Below are positions 26,832 to 36,456 of a DNA stretch of 64,000 nucleotides, piece by piece. This DNA comes from Sphingomonas psychrolutea (GTDB lineage Bacteria > Pseudomonadota > Alphaproteobacteria > Sphingomonadales > Sphingomonadaceae), in assembly GCF_014636175.1 (NCBI RefSeq), contig NZ_BMDW01000013.1, positions 45,805 through 109,804 on the forward strand, read 5' to 3'. The position numbers were made by a program, and so were the translations under genes. How positions within the stretch are numbered: position 1 is the first letter of the stretch; each line of letters starts with the position of its first letter. The notes beneath the pieces were generated by a model. It worked only from the letters and a program-made list of their open reading frames with translations, did no database searches and was not told where the DNA came from.

Positions 26832-26845
26832 TCGATCGGTCGGGC

Positions 26846-28117
26846 TTACAGCGCCACGTCTATTGTGTGGAGCGCCAGCCCGACCAGCCCGCCGACCAGC
26901 GTGCCGTTGATGCGAATATATTGCAGGTCGCGCCCGACGGCATTTTCCAGGCGGCGCGTGATCGTGTTCGCATCCCAGCCGTGGATCGTCTCCGACACCA
27001 GTCGCACGATGCCGTCGCCATAATCCGCCGCCATGCCGACGACGGCGCGGCGCACGAAGCGGTTGATCGTCGCGCGGAGCTTGGGATCGGTCTGCAGCGT
27101 AGCGCCCAACTGGCGCAGCGCGTCGCCAACCGGCCCCGCCAGCATCGCATCAGGATCGCGCGCGATCCGCAGCATCCCGCTGCGCGCCTGCTCCCACAGC
27201 CCGTCGAGCCAGCGCTGCATCGCGGGATTGTCGATGATCTCGCCCTTCACTCCGGCAACGCGCTCGCGCATGCGCGGATCGTTGACGAGATCGTGGGCAA
27301 GCGCCGCTAGTCCTTCTTCCGCCTTGGCACGAAGCGGGTGGTCGGGGTCCTCGGCAATGCCGGTGAGCATGCCGTTCAACCCGTCGATAATCTTGGTGGC
27401 GAGTGTCTCGTCTAGCCCGGTCCAGCGCATCATCGCTCCGGCGCGTTCGTGCACCATCGCGCGGATCAGGTCTTCGTTCGACGCGAGCAGCCGCGCGCCC
27501 CACCGCACGATCCCATCGAGCAGCGGCATGTGCCGGTCCTCGGCGATCGCCGCAGTCAGCGCTTGCCCCAGCAGCGGCGACACGTCGAGCGCGCGCAACC
27601 GCTGACCAATCCCGGCCTTAACCATCCCGCCAAGCCGTTGCTGATCGAACGCCTCGAGCATGTGCGCGGCGAGGCTCGCCGCACCACGTCGCAACCGTCC
27701 GTCCCCGCCCGGCGGGTTGGCCAGCCAGCGCCCGGCCGCCCCCGCCATGTCGACGCGGCGCATCCGCCGTGCAACCACGCCGGGGATCAGGAAATTGTCG
27801 CGCAGGAAAGCGGCGAGCGTGGTGCCGATGCGATCCTTGTTGCGCGGGATGATCGCGGTATGCGGGATCGGCAGCCCGAGCGGATGGCGGAACAAGGCGG
27901 TGACCGCGAACCAATCGGCAAGGCCGCCGACCATCGCCGCTTCGGCAAAGGCGCGCACGAAACCGAGTGCGGGATAGCGGTGATCGAACGCGCGCGCGAC
28001 CAGAAAGGTCGCCGCCATCAGCACCAACAGACCACCCGCGATCCAGCGCATCCGCACCAGGCCGGCAGGTGGCGCTTCGACGCTACGGGGCGGGCGGGTC
28101 AGGCGGAAAGTACGCAT
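26846..28117 (-). CDS. DUF445 family membrane protein
   Basis: A 423-residue protein of the DUF445 (YjiN-like) family. It has an N-terminal membrane segment (WIAGGLLVLMAATFLVARAF), the family block FAEAAMVGGLADWFAVTALF followed by LPIPHTAIIPRNKDRIG, a long soluble helical middle, and a C-terminal VGGLVGLALHTIDVAL that is probably a second membrane helix. The function of the family is not established. It converges on the carbonic anhydrase gene with a 14-nt gap. Confidence 0.88.
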   Translation of the reverse strand: MRTFRLTRPPRSVEAPPAGLVRMRWIAGGLLVLMAATFLVARAFDHRYPALGFVRAFAEAAMVGGLADWFAVTALFRHPLGLPIPHTAIIPRNKDRIGTTLAAFLRDNFLIPGVVARRMRRVDMAGAAGRWLANPPGGDGRLRRGAASLAAHMLEAFDQQRLGGMVKAGIGQRLRALDVSPLLGQALTAAIAEDRHMPLLDGIVRWGARLLASNEDLIRAMVHERAGAMMRWTGLDETLATKIIDGLNGMLTGIAEDPDHPLRAKAEEGLAALAHDLVNDPRMRERVAGVKGEIIDNPAMQRWLDGLWEQARSGMLRIARDPDAMLAGPVGDALRQLGATLQTDPKLRATINRFVRRAVVGMAADYGDGIVRLVSETIHGWDANTITRRLENAVGRDLQYIRINGTLVGGLVGLALHTIDVAL

Positions 28118-28177
28118 CGCACGACCAATCCCTGAACGCCCGGATAGTTCAAGCGGAAAGCCCGGAGCCCGCCGACA

Positions 28178-28205
28178 AAGCCCCTTCCCTGCAGGGGAGG
28201 GGCTT
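28178..28205. terminator. Hairpin terminator downstream of the RND efflux genes
   Basis: AAGCCCCTTCCCTG pairs with CAGGGGAGGGGCTT, a 14-bp stem with one G-T pair, centred on TGCA. It lies 6 nt past the RND gene stop on the minus strand. It resembles the cccctcccc palindromes seen further right and may be a repeat serving as terminator. Confidence 0.7.
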
Positions 28206-28211
28206 CACCTT

Positions 28212-31200
28212 TCATTCGGCTGGTTGCGGTTCGTGATCGCCGTGATAGCCGATCTGCCCCGGCTTTCCCCCGATCTGGGGCGCCATCGGGCCGCCCTCGA
28301 TCAGCGGACCGTGGTCGTCGCCGGGACGATAGGTCAGCAAATTGCGGCGCAGGAATGGACCGACCCGAGCCTCGATCCCGACTGCAAGGCTGAAGCTCGC
28401 CGGCACGATCACCAGCGTCAGCACGGTCGACAGGATCAGCCCGCCGATCACGGTGATACCCATCGGCACGCGCGACGATCCATCGCCGGTCAAGGCCAGC
28501 GCGGTGGGCATCATGCCCGCCACCATGGCGACCGTCGTCATCACGATCGGCTGCGCGCGCTTATGCCCGGCGTCGATGATCGCGGTGACCTTATCAACGC
28601 CCTTATTCATCTCTTCCAGCGCGAAATCGATCAACAGGATCGAGTTCTTGGCGACGATGCCGAGCAGCATGATCAGGCCGATATAGACCGGCATCGAAAT
28701 TGGCGTGTTGGTGATCCACAGCCCGATCAACCCACCGAGCGGCGCGACCAGCAGCGACAGGACGTTGACGAACGGCGGCAGCAAGCGGCGGTACAGCAGC
28801 ACCAGCACCGCGAAAAGCAAGACGATGCCCGCGACGAGCGCGACGATGAAGTTCTGGATCAACTCGATTTGCCACTTGGATTCGCCAAGCACCAATTCCT
28901 TCACGCCGATCGGCAAATTCTTCATGATCGACAGCGTGTGGATTTCCTTTTGCGCCGTACCGCTGACGACACCGGGCGCGAGATCCGCGCCGATCGTCAA
29001 CTGGCGCTGCTGCGCGACGCGTTCGATCTTGGTCGGACCGGCACCGAACCCGATGCTCGCAACCACGCTGAGCGGGACCGTACCGCCACTTGCCGTCTGG
29101 ACCGGAATATTCTGGATCGTCGAGAGGCGCTGGCGCGAATCCTGATCGAGCGCGACCCGGATCGGAATCTGGCGATCGGCAAGCGAGAATTTCGCGCTAT
29201 TTTGGTCGATATCGCCGAGCGTCGCGAGCCGGATCGCGCTCGACATTGCCGCGGTGGTCACCCCCATGCTCGCCGCGAGATTCATGTGTGGCGTGATGAC
29301 GATCTCGGGGCGCTTCAAATCACCGCCGATGCGCGGCGCCACGACATCGGGCAAGGTCGACATTTGCTGGACCAGCGTGGCACCGGTGCTGGCGAGCAGT
29401 GCAGGATCATCGCTACCGAGCGTTACGGTCAGCGCGCGTCCGCCGCCGCCCCAGCCGCTCGACGAGCGGAAGGAAACGCGGGCGTCGGGAATCGTCTGAA
29501 GCTCGGGTGCGAGCGCGCGTTCGAAATCATAGCTCTTCATCGTGCGTTCGCGCTTCGGTTTGAAGTTCGCGGTGACGCGGCCATTGCCAACAAAGGTCCG
29601 GGCATAGACCGACTCGACTTGCGGTTGCTTGCGCAGGAAGGCGGCGACGCGGTCGACCACGATTTGCGTTTCCGCAAGCGTCGTCCCTGGCACCATGTCG
29701 ATCTGCGCAGTGCTCGAATCGGCATCGCGTAGTGGCTGGAAGGTGGACGGGATCGTCATGAACAGGAAGATCGTCATCCCGAACGCAACCGCGCCCGCCA
29801 CGACGGCCGACCAGCGATGCAGCAAGGTCCATTTCAGCACCGCCATATAGCGGTCCATAACCCAGCCCTCGCCATGCGAAGCCTGGCCGTGCGCCTTCAG
29901 GAAATAGGCGGCAAGCATCGGCGTGATCAGACGCGCGACCGCGAGGCTCATCAGCACCGAGGCGACGACGGTCAGCCCGAAATTCTTGAAAAATTGCCCT
30001 GAAATGCCGGGCATCAGGCCTACGGGTAAGAACACCGCGACGATCGCCATGGTCGTGGCGAGCACCGCGAGACCGATCTCATCGGCGGCATCGATCGACG
30101 CCTGATAGGCCGATTTGCCCATCCGCATGTGCCGCACGATATTTTCGATTTCGACGATCGCATCATCGACCAGCACGCCCGCGACCAGGCTGAGTGCCAT
30201 CAGCGTCATGTTGTTGAGCGTGAAGCCGAGCAAATCCATGATCCAGAAGGTCGGGATTGCCGAGAGCGGGATGGCGAGCGCCGAGATGATCGTCGAACGC
30301 CAATCACGCAGGAATACGAACACGATAATCACAGCGAGGACCGCGCCCTCCACCATGGCTTCCATCGCGGAATCATATTGCGCCTTGGTATATTTGACGC
30401 TGTCGGAGATGCGCTTGAAATGGACCTTGGGGTTGCGCGCTTCGAGGGCTGCCAGCTTCTTTGCGGCTTCGTCGAACACCGTCACGTCCGACGCACCCTT
30501 GGCACGCTGAAAATCGAAGCTCAGCACTTGCGTGCCGTTCAACTGCGAAGCCGAGCGTTGTTCGGCATAGAGGTCCTGCACGCGCCCGAGATCGGCAACC
30601 TTGATCGTGCGGCCATTGCCGACGGCGATCTGCACTTGGCCCAAATCATAGGCGGTCTGCGCATTGCCGAGCACGCGCACCGATTGTTCGGACCCGCCAA
30701 TTTCCGCGCGACCGCCCGCCGCATTCAGATTGACCTGACGGAGTTGCGCGTTGACTTGCGCCGCGGTCAGCCCGAATGCCGATAGCTTGTCGGGGCTAAG
30801 GATGACGCGAATCTCGCGGTCTACGCCACCGTTACGATTGACCCCGGCGAGGCCCGGCACCGACAGCAATTCCTTGGCAACGTTATTGTCGATGTACCAG
30901 CTGAGTTGCTCGACCGTCATGTCGGTGGTGATTGCGGCATAGCTCGCCAGATCCTGCCCGGTCGTGTTTGCGCGGCTGATTTGGGGTTCGAGAATGCCAT
31001 CGGGCAAATTGCTGCGAATTTGCGATATGGCCGAACGGACGTCCTCGACCGCGCGGTCGATTGGTGTGCCGATGGTGAGCTGGACGACGGTGGAGGAATT
31101 ACCCTCGGTCACGGTCGAATTGATCTCGTCAATCCCCTGCAGCGAGCGCAACGATGCCTCGACTCGCTGGGTGACTTGGGTTTCGAGTTCGGTCGGCGCG

Positions 31201-31370
31201 GCACCCGGCTGGCTGATCGATACGATCACCACCGGAAAATCGATATCGGGCTGATTGTTGACGTCGAGATTGCGGAAACTGACGATCCCGGCCAGCGTCA
31301 ACATAACAAAGAGCACGATCGACGGGACCGGGTTGCGGATCGACCACGCCGAGATGTTCCGGAAATTCAT
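28212..31370 (-). CDS. RND efflux permease (HAE1 family, MexB/AcrB-like)
   Basis: A 1052-residue resistance-nodulation-division inner-membrane pump. The N-terminus NISAWSIRNPVPSIVLFVML, repeated membrane bundles (MEAMVEGAVLAVIIVFVFLRDW, FNLM-type loops) and GVLVDDAIVEIENIVRHM with the proton-relay aspartates identify it. Two large periplasmic loops are present. It exports hydrophobic or amphiphilic compounds with the adaptor encoded upstream; the outer-membrane channel is not encoded here. The gene starts 6 nt after the adaptor gene. The C-terminal tail GGPMAPQIGGKPGQIGYHG is unusual for the family and may be species-specific. Confidence 0.95.
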   Translation of the reverse strand: MNFRNISAWSIRNPVPSIVLFVMLTLAGIVSFRNLDVNNQPDIDFPVVIVSISQPGAAPTELETQVTQRVEASLRSLQGIDEINSTVTEGNSSTVVQLTIGTPIDRAVEDVRSAISQIRSNLPDGILEPQISRANTTGQDLASYAAITTDMTVEQLSWYIDNNVAKELLSVPGLAGVNRNGGVDREIRVILSPDKLSAFGLTAAQVNAQLRQVNLNAAGGRAEIGGSEQSVRVLGNAQTAYDLGQVQIAVGNGRTIKVADLGRVQDLYAEQRSASQLNGTQVLSFDFQRAKGASDVTVFDEAAKKLAALEARNPKVHFKRISDSVKYTKAQYDSAMEAMVEGAVLAVIIVFVFLRDWRSTIISALAIPLSAIPTFWIMDLLGFTLNNMTLMALSLVAGVLVDDAIVEIENIVRHMRMGKSAYQASIDAADEIGLAVLATTMAIVAVFLPVGLMPGISGQFFKNFGLTVVASVLMSLAVARLITPMLAAYFLKAHGQASHGEGWVMDRYMAVLKWTLLHRWSAVVAGAVAFGMTIFLFMTIPSTFQPLRDADSSTAQIDMVPGTTLAETQIVVDRVAAFLRKQPQVESVYARTFVGNGRVTANFKPKRERTMKSYDFERALAPELQTIPDARVSFRSSSGWGGGGRALTVTLGSDDPALLASTGATLVQQMSTLPDVVAPRIGGDLKRPEIVITPHMNLAASMGVTTAAMSSAIRLATLGDIDQNSAKFSLADRQIPIRVALDQDSRQRLSTIQNIPVQTASGGTVPLSVVASIGFGAGPTKIERVAQQRQLTIGADLAPGVVSGTAQKEIHTLSIMKNLPIGVKELVLGESKWQIELIQNFIVALVAGIVLLFAVLVLLYRRLLPPFVNVLSLLVAPLGGLIGLWITNTPISMPVYIGLIMLLGIVAKNSILLIDFALEEMNKGVDKVTAIIDAGHKRAQPIVMTTVAMVAGMMPTALALTGDGSSRVPMGITVIGGLILSTVLTLVIVPASFSLAVGIEARVGPFLRRNLLTYRPGDDHGPLIEGGPMAPQIGGKPGQIGYHGDHEPQPAE

Positions 31371-31376
31371 CGCCGC

Positions 31377-32555
31377 TTACCTCTTGCTGCCAGCGTCCGC
31401 CGTAACGAGCGTCGGCTTTACCTTTTGACCGGCATTGAGAAAAGCGCCAGCCGATTGGACGACCTTTTCGGTGCCGTTCAGGCCCTCGGCGATCGCCACG
31501 CCACGATCGGACACTTCACCGACCTTGACGCCACGCCGCACGATGACATTGTCCGGCCCGACGACGTACACGTAATTGCCCTTGTCGTCGCTCTGGATCG
31601 CGGCGTTGGGCAGTTGCGGCACATCGGTCGATCCCGCGACGATCGCGGCCGAGGCAAAACCGCCGGGGCGCAGCGCCACGTTGTACGACAGGGCGATCCG
31701 CACGATGCCTTGGCGCGTTTGTGGATCGATCACGGGGGAGACCTGCCAGACTTCGCCGGTGAAGACTTCGCTGCCCCCGACGGGCGTCACTTGCGCTTGC
31801 GACCCGGCATGCAGCCCGCGCAGATCGGCCTCGCTCACTTGCGCGCGAAGCTCCATCTGGCCGCCCTCGGCCAAGCGGAACAGCACGCCCGAACCCGAAC
31901 TGACCACTTGCCCCGGCTCGACGCTGCGGGTCAGGACAAGGCCGGCGGAAGGCGCGCGAATGTCGAGCCGGTCGGTGCGGGCGCGCGCTTCGCCCAGCGT
32001 CGCTTGCGCCACGCGGACGCGGGCGAGGGCTGCATCGCGCGTCGCGGCCTTGCGCTCAAGATCGGCCTTGGAGACGAAGCCGCGATCGACCAATTGCTTC
32101 GATCGATCCAGTTCCGCCTGCGCGATCGCCGCGTCGGAGCGTGCGACGTTGATTTGTGCGGTAAGCGATGCCGCCGTCTGATTCTGGACCGAGCGATCGA
32201 CCAGCGCCAGCACTTGCCCCTTGGCGACCCATTGGCCGGGCTCAACCAGCACGCGCGTGATCATCCCGCCTTCGCCGGCAACGCCGACCGGCATTTCGCG
32301 CCGCGCCGCCAGCGAGCCGGTCGCGGTAATCGTCCGCGCGACGCTTGAGCGACCGGGGACCACTACCGACACCAACGGCAATTGCTCGACCGGCTTGGCC
32401 GGCGCGGCTTTCTTGCCACCGAACAGGAACGAAGCGGCAAGGACGATGACGAGGACCGCGACGACGATTCCGACGATCAGACCCCAACGCGGGCCGCGCT
32501 CGCCGGGCAGACCCAGAATTTCCTCATTGCCGATCGCGCGCGTCTCGTAGTTCAT
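31377..32555 (-). CDS. RND efflux periplasmic adaptor subunit (membrane fusion protein)
   Basis: A 392-residue adaptor. One N-terminal transmembrane helix (GLIVGIVVAVLVIVLAASFLF) is followed by a biotinyl-lipoyl-like hairpin: GVAGEGGMITRVLVEPGQWVAKGQVLALVD and, after a coiled-coil, DIRAPSAGLVLTRSVEPGQVV. A C-terminal beta-barrel contains GVKVGEVSDRGVAIAEGLNGTEKVV. It bridges the RND pump to an outer-membrane channel. ATG 32555 is used because GGGAAG lies 8 nt upstream; GTG 32564 is in frame. First gene of the two-gene operon. Confidence 0.93.
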   Translation of the reverse strand: MNYETRAIGNEEILGLPGERGPRWGLIVGIVVAVLVIVLAASFLFGGKKAAPAKPVEQLPLVSVVVPGRSSVARTITATGSLAARREMPVGVAGEGGMITRVLVEPGQWVAKGQVLALVDRSVQNQTAASLTAQINVARSDAAIAQAELDRSKQLVDRGFVSKADLERKAATRDAALARVRVAQATLGEARARTDRLDIRAPSAGLVLTRSVEPGQVVSSGSGVLFRLAEGGQMELRAQVSEADLRGLHAGSQAQVTPVGGSEVFTGEVWQVSPVIDPQTRQGIVRIALSYNVALRPGGFASAAIVAGSTDVPQLPNAAIQSDDKGNYVYVVGPDNVIVRRGVKVGEVSDRGVAIAEGLNGTEKVVQSAGAFLNAGQKVKPTLVTADAGSKR

Positions 32556-32862
32556 CTGTCCCACTTCCCAACCCCTGGGCTCCGTTCCGCCCGCCTACCA
32601 CAGCTGAGTTCGACCCTGCCAGTTGCTGTGTTATAGGAATACATCACCGAGCTCAAGTAGCCGGATGCTACCGCGCGCCGCATGACGCGCTTCCCTTCCG
32701 TTCGCAAGGCGATAGCGCAGTGACAGGACCGTTTTCGCGCTTTTTCTGCAAACCGTTGCCGATATGACATCGTCACGATGGCGAAACAAAGTGTTTGCAT
32801 TTCCGCAGGGCGGAAGCGACCCTCCGAATCGGTGTTGGCGGGTGTGACAGGGAGAGCGAAGA
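32556..32862. other. Intergenic region between RND operon and GlsB gene
   Basis: A 307-nt gap between divergent genes. It contains a moderately AT-rich stretch around 32625-32650 (GTTATAGGAATACATC on the + strand) that could hold the RND promoter on the minus strand. No convincing gene or hairpin is seen. Confidence 0.4.
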
Positions 32863-33123
32863 ATGGACCGTTCGATTCTTGGTTGGCTCTTGATCGGGCT
32901 AGTGGCTGGCGTGCTCGGCAAGATGATCATGCCGGGAAAGGATCCTGGCGGCTTTATCGTCACGATCCTGATCGGCATTGCCGGTGCCATGCTGGCGGGG
33001 TTCATCGCGCAGTCGGTCGGCGTATCGCTGAATGGGGGCTGGCAGAATTATGCGGCGGCAACCGGCGGCGCGGTGCTCCTGCTGGCACTGTACCGGTTGG
33101 TGGTTTCGCGCCGGGTGCGCTGA
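32863..33123 (+). CDS. GlsB/YeaQ/YmgE family small membrane protein
   Basis: An 86-residue protein with three hydrophobic segments (ILGWLLIGLVAGVLGKMIM, IVTILIGIAGAMLAGFIA, AATGGAVLLLALYRLVV). The motif GKMIMPGKDPGGF with two small glycine-rich membrane helices is typical of the GlsB/YeaQ/YmgE (transglycosylase-associated) family, which is linked to stress but has no proven activity. A second family member is encoded nearby on the opposite strand at 34010-34264. The ribosome site GAGAGCGAAGA precedes the ATG. Confidence 0.88.
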   Translation: MDRSILGWLLIGLVAGVLGKMIMPGKDPGGFIVTILIGIAGAMLAGFIAQSVGVSLNGGWQNYAAATGGAVLLLALYRLVVSRRVR

Positions 33124-33233
33124 AGCCGCTCGGTCCGGGCGTTCTCTCCGACCCGTTCATCCCCGGTTGCCGTGCGCACTGGCAGAGCCGCGCATGACGG
33201 CCTGTTGGTCGTTGACAATCGGGAGTGACTGCC

Positions 33234-33947
33234 ATGCGTTCGAGTTTCCTGTTCCTTGCCCCCGCGCTGATTCTCGCGGCGACCGCGGCGTCGGCGCAAA
33301 CCGCGCCAATGATCGCGCCCGACGGCACGCTGCTCGATATCGCGGCCGAGGGGCACACTACGCGCGTTCCCGACGTGGCGACGATCCGCGCCGGCGTGAT
33401 GACGCAGGCCCAAACCGCAGCGGCAGCGCTTGCGGACAATGCCACCCGCATGGCCCGCGTGCTTGCTGCGTTGAAAAAGGCTGGCGTCGCGCCACGCGAT
33501 ATCCGCACCGCCACCGTCTCGCTCAGCCCGCAATATCGCTATGTCGATGGACAGCCGCCGGTCGTGACCGGATATCAGGCGAGCAACAGCGTCTCGGTGC
33601 GGTTCCGCGACGTGGCGAAATCGGGCGCGATCCTCGATGTGCTGGTCGGCGAGGGCGCAAACCAGATCGACGGCCCGAGCTTGTCGATCGATCAGCCTGA
33701 GGCCGCACTCGACGAAGCGCGCGTGTCGGCGGTGAAGATCGCACGCGCCCGCGCCGAACTCTATGCCAAGGCGGCTGGGCTGAGCGTATCGCGGATCGTT
33801 TCGATCGCGGAAAACGGATCGAACGATGGCGGGTCGCCACCGCCAATGGTGTTCATGGCGCGCGCCAAGGCGGCCGATTCGACGCAGATCGCGGCGGGTG
33901 AAGCCGACGTCTCGGTCACGCTGACGGTGCGCTTCCTGCTCAAGTAA
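33234..33947 (+). CDS. SIMPL domain-containing periplasmic protein
   Basis: A 237-residue exported protein with a signal peptide (SSFLFLAPALILAATAASAQ) and a SIMPL (DUF541) domain: LLDIAAEGHTTRVPDVATIRAGV, PRDIRTATVSLSPQYRYVDG, GYQASNSVSVRFRDVAKSG and the C-terminal VSVTLTVRFLLK. Members form ring-like periplasmic or outer-membrane assemblies, but their biochemical role is poorly defined. ATG 33234 is chosen because GGAG lies 8 nt upstream. A strong terminator hairpin follows at 33954. Confidence 0.9.
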   Translation: MRSSFLFLAPALILAATAASAQTAPMIAPDGTLLDIAAEGHTTRVPDVATIRAGVMTQAQTAAAALADNATRMARVLAALKKAGVAPRDIRTATVSLSPQYRYVDGQPPVVTGYQASNSVSVRFRDVAKSGAILDVLVGEGANQIDGPSLSIDQPEAALDEARVSAVKIARARAELYAKAAGLSVSRIVSIAENGSNDGGSPPPMVFMARAKAADSTQIAAGEADVSVTLTVRFLLK

Positions 33948-33953
33948 CGAAAC

Positions 33954-33984
33954 GGGCCGCGGAGCATAGTGCTCCGCGGCCCGA
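33954..33984. terminator. Strong hairpin terminator, possibly bidirectional
   Basis: CGGGCCGCGGAGCA and TGCTCCGCGGCCCG pair perfectly over 14 bp with a 3-nt loop (TAG). It separates the SIMPL gene from the convergent small membrane protein gene and could terminate both. Confidence 0.85.
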
Positions 33985-34009
33985 TTGTGTTCGTTCGATA
34001 ATCGCGTGG

Positions 34010-34264
34010 TTAGCGAACGGTACCGCGACGGACGAGGTTGACGATCGCCAGCAAGATGATCGCACCGATTAGTGAATAGAGGAACGTCGTAACCGTGATC
34101 ACTTGGTTGATACCGGCACCAAAAAGAAACGACGCGATAACAGAGCCGATTATTCCAACGACAACGTTCAGAATGATACCCTGCTGGCCGTCAGTACGCA
34201 TTACCATACTTGCGAGCCAACCACACACGCCACCGACAACAAGCCAAACAATGAGCTGGACCAT
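34010..34264 (-). CDS. GlsB/YeaQ/YmgE family small membrane protein
   Basis: An 84-residue protein with the family pattern GGVCGWLASMVMRTDGQQG followed by ILNVVVGIIGSVIASFLFG and a third helix LYSLIGAIILLAIVNLV. ATG 34264 has GGAGGGTAAG immediately upstream; the earlier in-frame ATG 34276 lacks such a site. It is related to, but clearly different from, the + strand copy at 32863-33123. Its biochemical function is not known. Confidence 0.88.
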   Translation of the reverse strand: MVQLIVWLVVGGVCGWLASMVMRTDGQQGIILNVVVGIIGSVIASFLFGAGINQVITVTTFLYSLIGAIILLAIVNLVRRGTVR

Positions 34265-34377
34265 CTTACCCTCCATTTGCCCGGTGCATCCGGGATACGG
34301 GGGACAAGACTCTCGAGTCGGGTTTTTTGTTCCGGGGGCGGTTTGGAAGGATCTGCGCCTACGCGCCGAAACGATTT

Positions 34378-34407
34378 CGGCCCGCCGCTCATGAGAGCAG
34401 CGGGCCG
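34378..34407. terminator. Hairpin terminator downstream of sciP
   Basis: CGGCCCGCCGCTC and GAGCAGCGGGCCG form a 13-bp stem with one mismatch or wobble and an ATGA loop, 33 nt beyond the sciP stop on the minus strand. Confidence 0.7.
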
Positions 34408-34439
34408 ACCGATCCGTAACGCTAACCCCCTAGCGGCGC

Positions 34440-34739
34440 TCAGTATTTTTGCTGGCGCTCGTACAACGATTTGTAGTGCTGGATGCGGGTCACGCGTAGC
34501 CCGGGCATACCCGACCGATCGATCGCGCGCTGCCAGCCGGCGAATTCCTCAACCGTCAGATTATAGCGTTCGCACACTTCATCGACCGACAGCAGCCCGC
34601 CATTTACGGCGGCGACGACCTCAGCCTTGCGCCGCACGACCCAGCGCGTCGTCTCCGGCGGCGGGAGCGTGTCGAGCGTCAGCGGCTCTCCGAGCGGTCC
34701 GATCACCTTGGCGGGGCGAATTTTCTGGTTTTCGATCAT
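34440..34739 (-). CDS. sciP: SciP-type CtrA inhibitor (DUF1153)
   Basis: A 99-residue DUF1153 protein. The helix-turn-helix portion reads TRWVVRRKAEVVAAVNGGLLSVDEVCERYNLTVEEFAGWQ, and the N-terminus carries the conserved VIGPLGEPLTLDTLPPP. In Caulobacter the equivalent protein, SciP, binds the cell-cycle regulator CtrA and blocks its activation of target promoters. Occurrence is restricted to alphaproteobacteria, which helps place the organism. It appears monocistronic, with its own terminator. Confidence 0.9.
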   Translation of the reverse strand: MIENQKIRPAKVIGPLGEPLTLDTLPPPETTRWVVRRKAEVVAAVNGGLLSVDEVCERYNLTVEEFAGWQRAIDRSGMPGLRVTRIQHYKSLYERQQKY

Positions 34740-34847
34740 TCTTGCAAACCTCGTGTCGGGGCGGGGGCCCCCTCCATCTCATTAACGGCGATTAGCGTAA
34801 GGACTTGAACGTCAGCTAAAGCGGCTCGGTAAACAGCGCCTTCATAT

Positions 34848-35087
34848 CTACGTTTCCCAATCACTGGCGTTTGCCGGGGCAAGTAAGCGCGCAACGCCAT
34901 GGTTGAACGCACCATGGACCGGGGCGAAGCGATCGGGGATCGGGTCCGCTGCCGCCAAATTCGCTTGCATCATCGCGGTCGGGCTCGCCGCTTGACGCGC
35001 CGCGACACCGACCATCAGCACGGCGAGATCCGGCGGCAGCGCGACCACCGTCACATCGGCTTCGAAACGGGAAAAACTCAGGTCCAC
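34848..35087 (-). CDS. Small hypothetical protein
   Basis: A 79-residue reading frame starting at GTG with GGAAG about 9 nt upstream, ending about 110 nt before sciP. The sequence has no motif I recognise; it contains [20 protein letters not shown] and a central acidic, Pro-rich segment. It lies divergently beside mnmA. The good ribosome site supports it, but the composition would also allow a chance frame. Confidence 0.4.
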   Translation of the reverse strand: MDLSFSRFEADVTVVALPPDLAVLMVGVAARQAASPTAMMQANLAAADPIPDRFAPVHGAFNHGVARLLAPANASDWET

Positions 35088-35199
35088 ACGGTCGCTTCCG
35101 ATTGAGGGCGAAACAGCGGTGTACGGGCAAGGTCCTAAAGGTCGGGTAAAGCACCCGCGATTTTTGCATCCACCCGCGCGAGTGCCTATCTGCGTGGCG

Positions 35200-36309
35200 A
35201 TGGATGACGTGGATTTTCAATTGGGGCCGGATCTTGCGGCCAAGCGGATCGTCGTGGCGATGTCGGGCGGGGTCGATTCGTCCGTGGTGGCAGCCCTTGC
35301 CGCGCGCACCGGCGCGGAGACGATCGGCATCACGCTGCAACTCTACGATCATGGCGAAGCGGTGGGGCGCGCCGGATCGTGCTGTGCCGGACGTGACATT
35401 CGTGATGCGCGCGCAGTGTGTGATCGTCTGGGCATCGCCCATTATGTGTTCGATCATGAATCGCGCTTCCGCGAATCGGTGATCGACCGCTTTGCCGACG
35501 AGTATCTCGCCGGGCGCACGCCGATCCCGTGCATCCAGTGCAATATGGGTCCAAAATTCACCGACCTGCTCGCCGCCGCGCGCGATCTCGGCGCGGATTG
35601 CCTGGCGACGGGCCACTACGTCCGCCGCGTGATCGGGCCGGAGGGGGCGGAACTGCACCGCGCCGCCGATCCGGCGCGCGACCAGAGTTACTTCCTGTTC
35701 GCGACAACGCAGACCCAGCTCGATTATCTGCGCTTTCCGCTCGGCAGCTTGCCCAAGCCGCGCGTGCGCGAACTGGCGGCGGAATTGGGCCTGGGCGTCG
35801 CCGGCAAGCCCGACAGCCAGGACATCTGTTTCGTGCCCGATGGCGACTATGCCTCGCTCGTTAAGAAATTGCGGCCCGATGCCGATACCAGCGGCGAGAT
35901 CGTCGATGAAACCGGCCATGTGCTTGGCCGACATCGCGGGCTCATCCACTTCACCGTCGGGCAGCGGCGCGGGCTGGAGATCGGCGGGACGCCCGAACCG
36001 CTTTACGTCATCCGGCTGGAGGCTGCGACCAAACAGGTTGTGGTCGGGCCGAAGGCCGCGCTGGCGGTCGGCGCAGCGCGCTTAAGCGGAGTCAATTGGC
36101 TGGGCAGGGCGTATCAGGGGCCTGTGACGGCGAAGGTCCGTTCGCTCGCAAAGCCGGTGGCGGCACGGTTCGATGGCGAAAACGTGCGGTTCGATGCAGC
36201 CGAATATGGCGTTGCGCCGGGTCAGGCCACGGTGCTGTATGGTGGCGATCGCGTGCTCGGCGGCGGATGGATCGAAGAAACTGCGGGCGTGGCGGCGACG
36301 GTTTCCTGA
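35200..36309 (+). CDS. mnmA: tRNA 2-thiouridine(34) synthase MnmA
   Basis: A 369-residue tRNA thiolase. The PP-loop is [17 protein letters not shown], the catalytic cysteines lie in [10 protein letters not shown] and [13 protein letters not shown], and ATGHYVRR and DQSYFLF are present. It adds the 2-thio group to U34 of Lys, Glu and Gln tRNAs, using sulfur relayed from a cysteine desulfurase. ATG 35200 (MDDVDFQLG) is used; an in-frame extension to 35119 has no support. Motifs and length are standard. Confidence 0.96.
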   Translation: MDDVDFQLGPDLAAKRIVVAMSGGVDSSVVAALAARTGAETIGITLQLYDHGEAVGRAGSCCAGRDIRDARAVCDRLGIAHYVFDHESRFRESVIDRFADEYLAGRTPIPCIQCNMGPKFTDLLAAARDLGADCLATGHYVRRVIGPEGAELHRAADPARDQSYFLFATTQTQLDYLRFPLGSLPKPRVRELAAELGLGVAGKPDSQDICFVPDGDYASLVKKLRPDADTSGEIVDETGHVLGRHRGLIHFTVGQRRGLEIGGTPEPLYVIRLEAATKQVVVGPKAALAVGAARLSGVNWLGRAYQGPVTAKVRSLAKPVAARFDGENVRFDAAEYGVAPGQATVLYGGDRVLGGGWIEETAGVAATVS

Positions 36310-36456
36310 GCCGTCGATCTGGCTAAACGTGTGGAAGCCGTCAGCATTGCCTTAGGTAGAATTCCGATGATCCCGGATGCGGCGGTAGTCGATACACGGT
36401 AAGTGCCGGATCGATTAGCGCTTGCGCCCGACAGGCCCGCAGTTGGGATCGCATCG

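Noticed and set aside
34777..34795. CtrA-binding site upstream of sciP
   Set aside because: TTAACGGCGATTAG has the wrong half-site spacing and an imperfect second half compared with TTAA-N7-TTAA.
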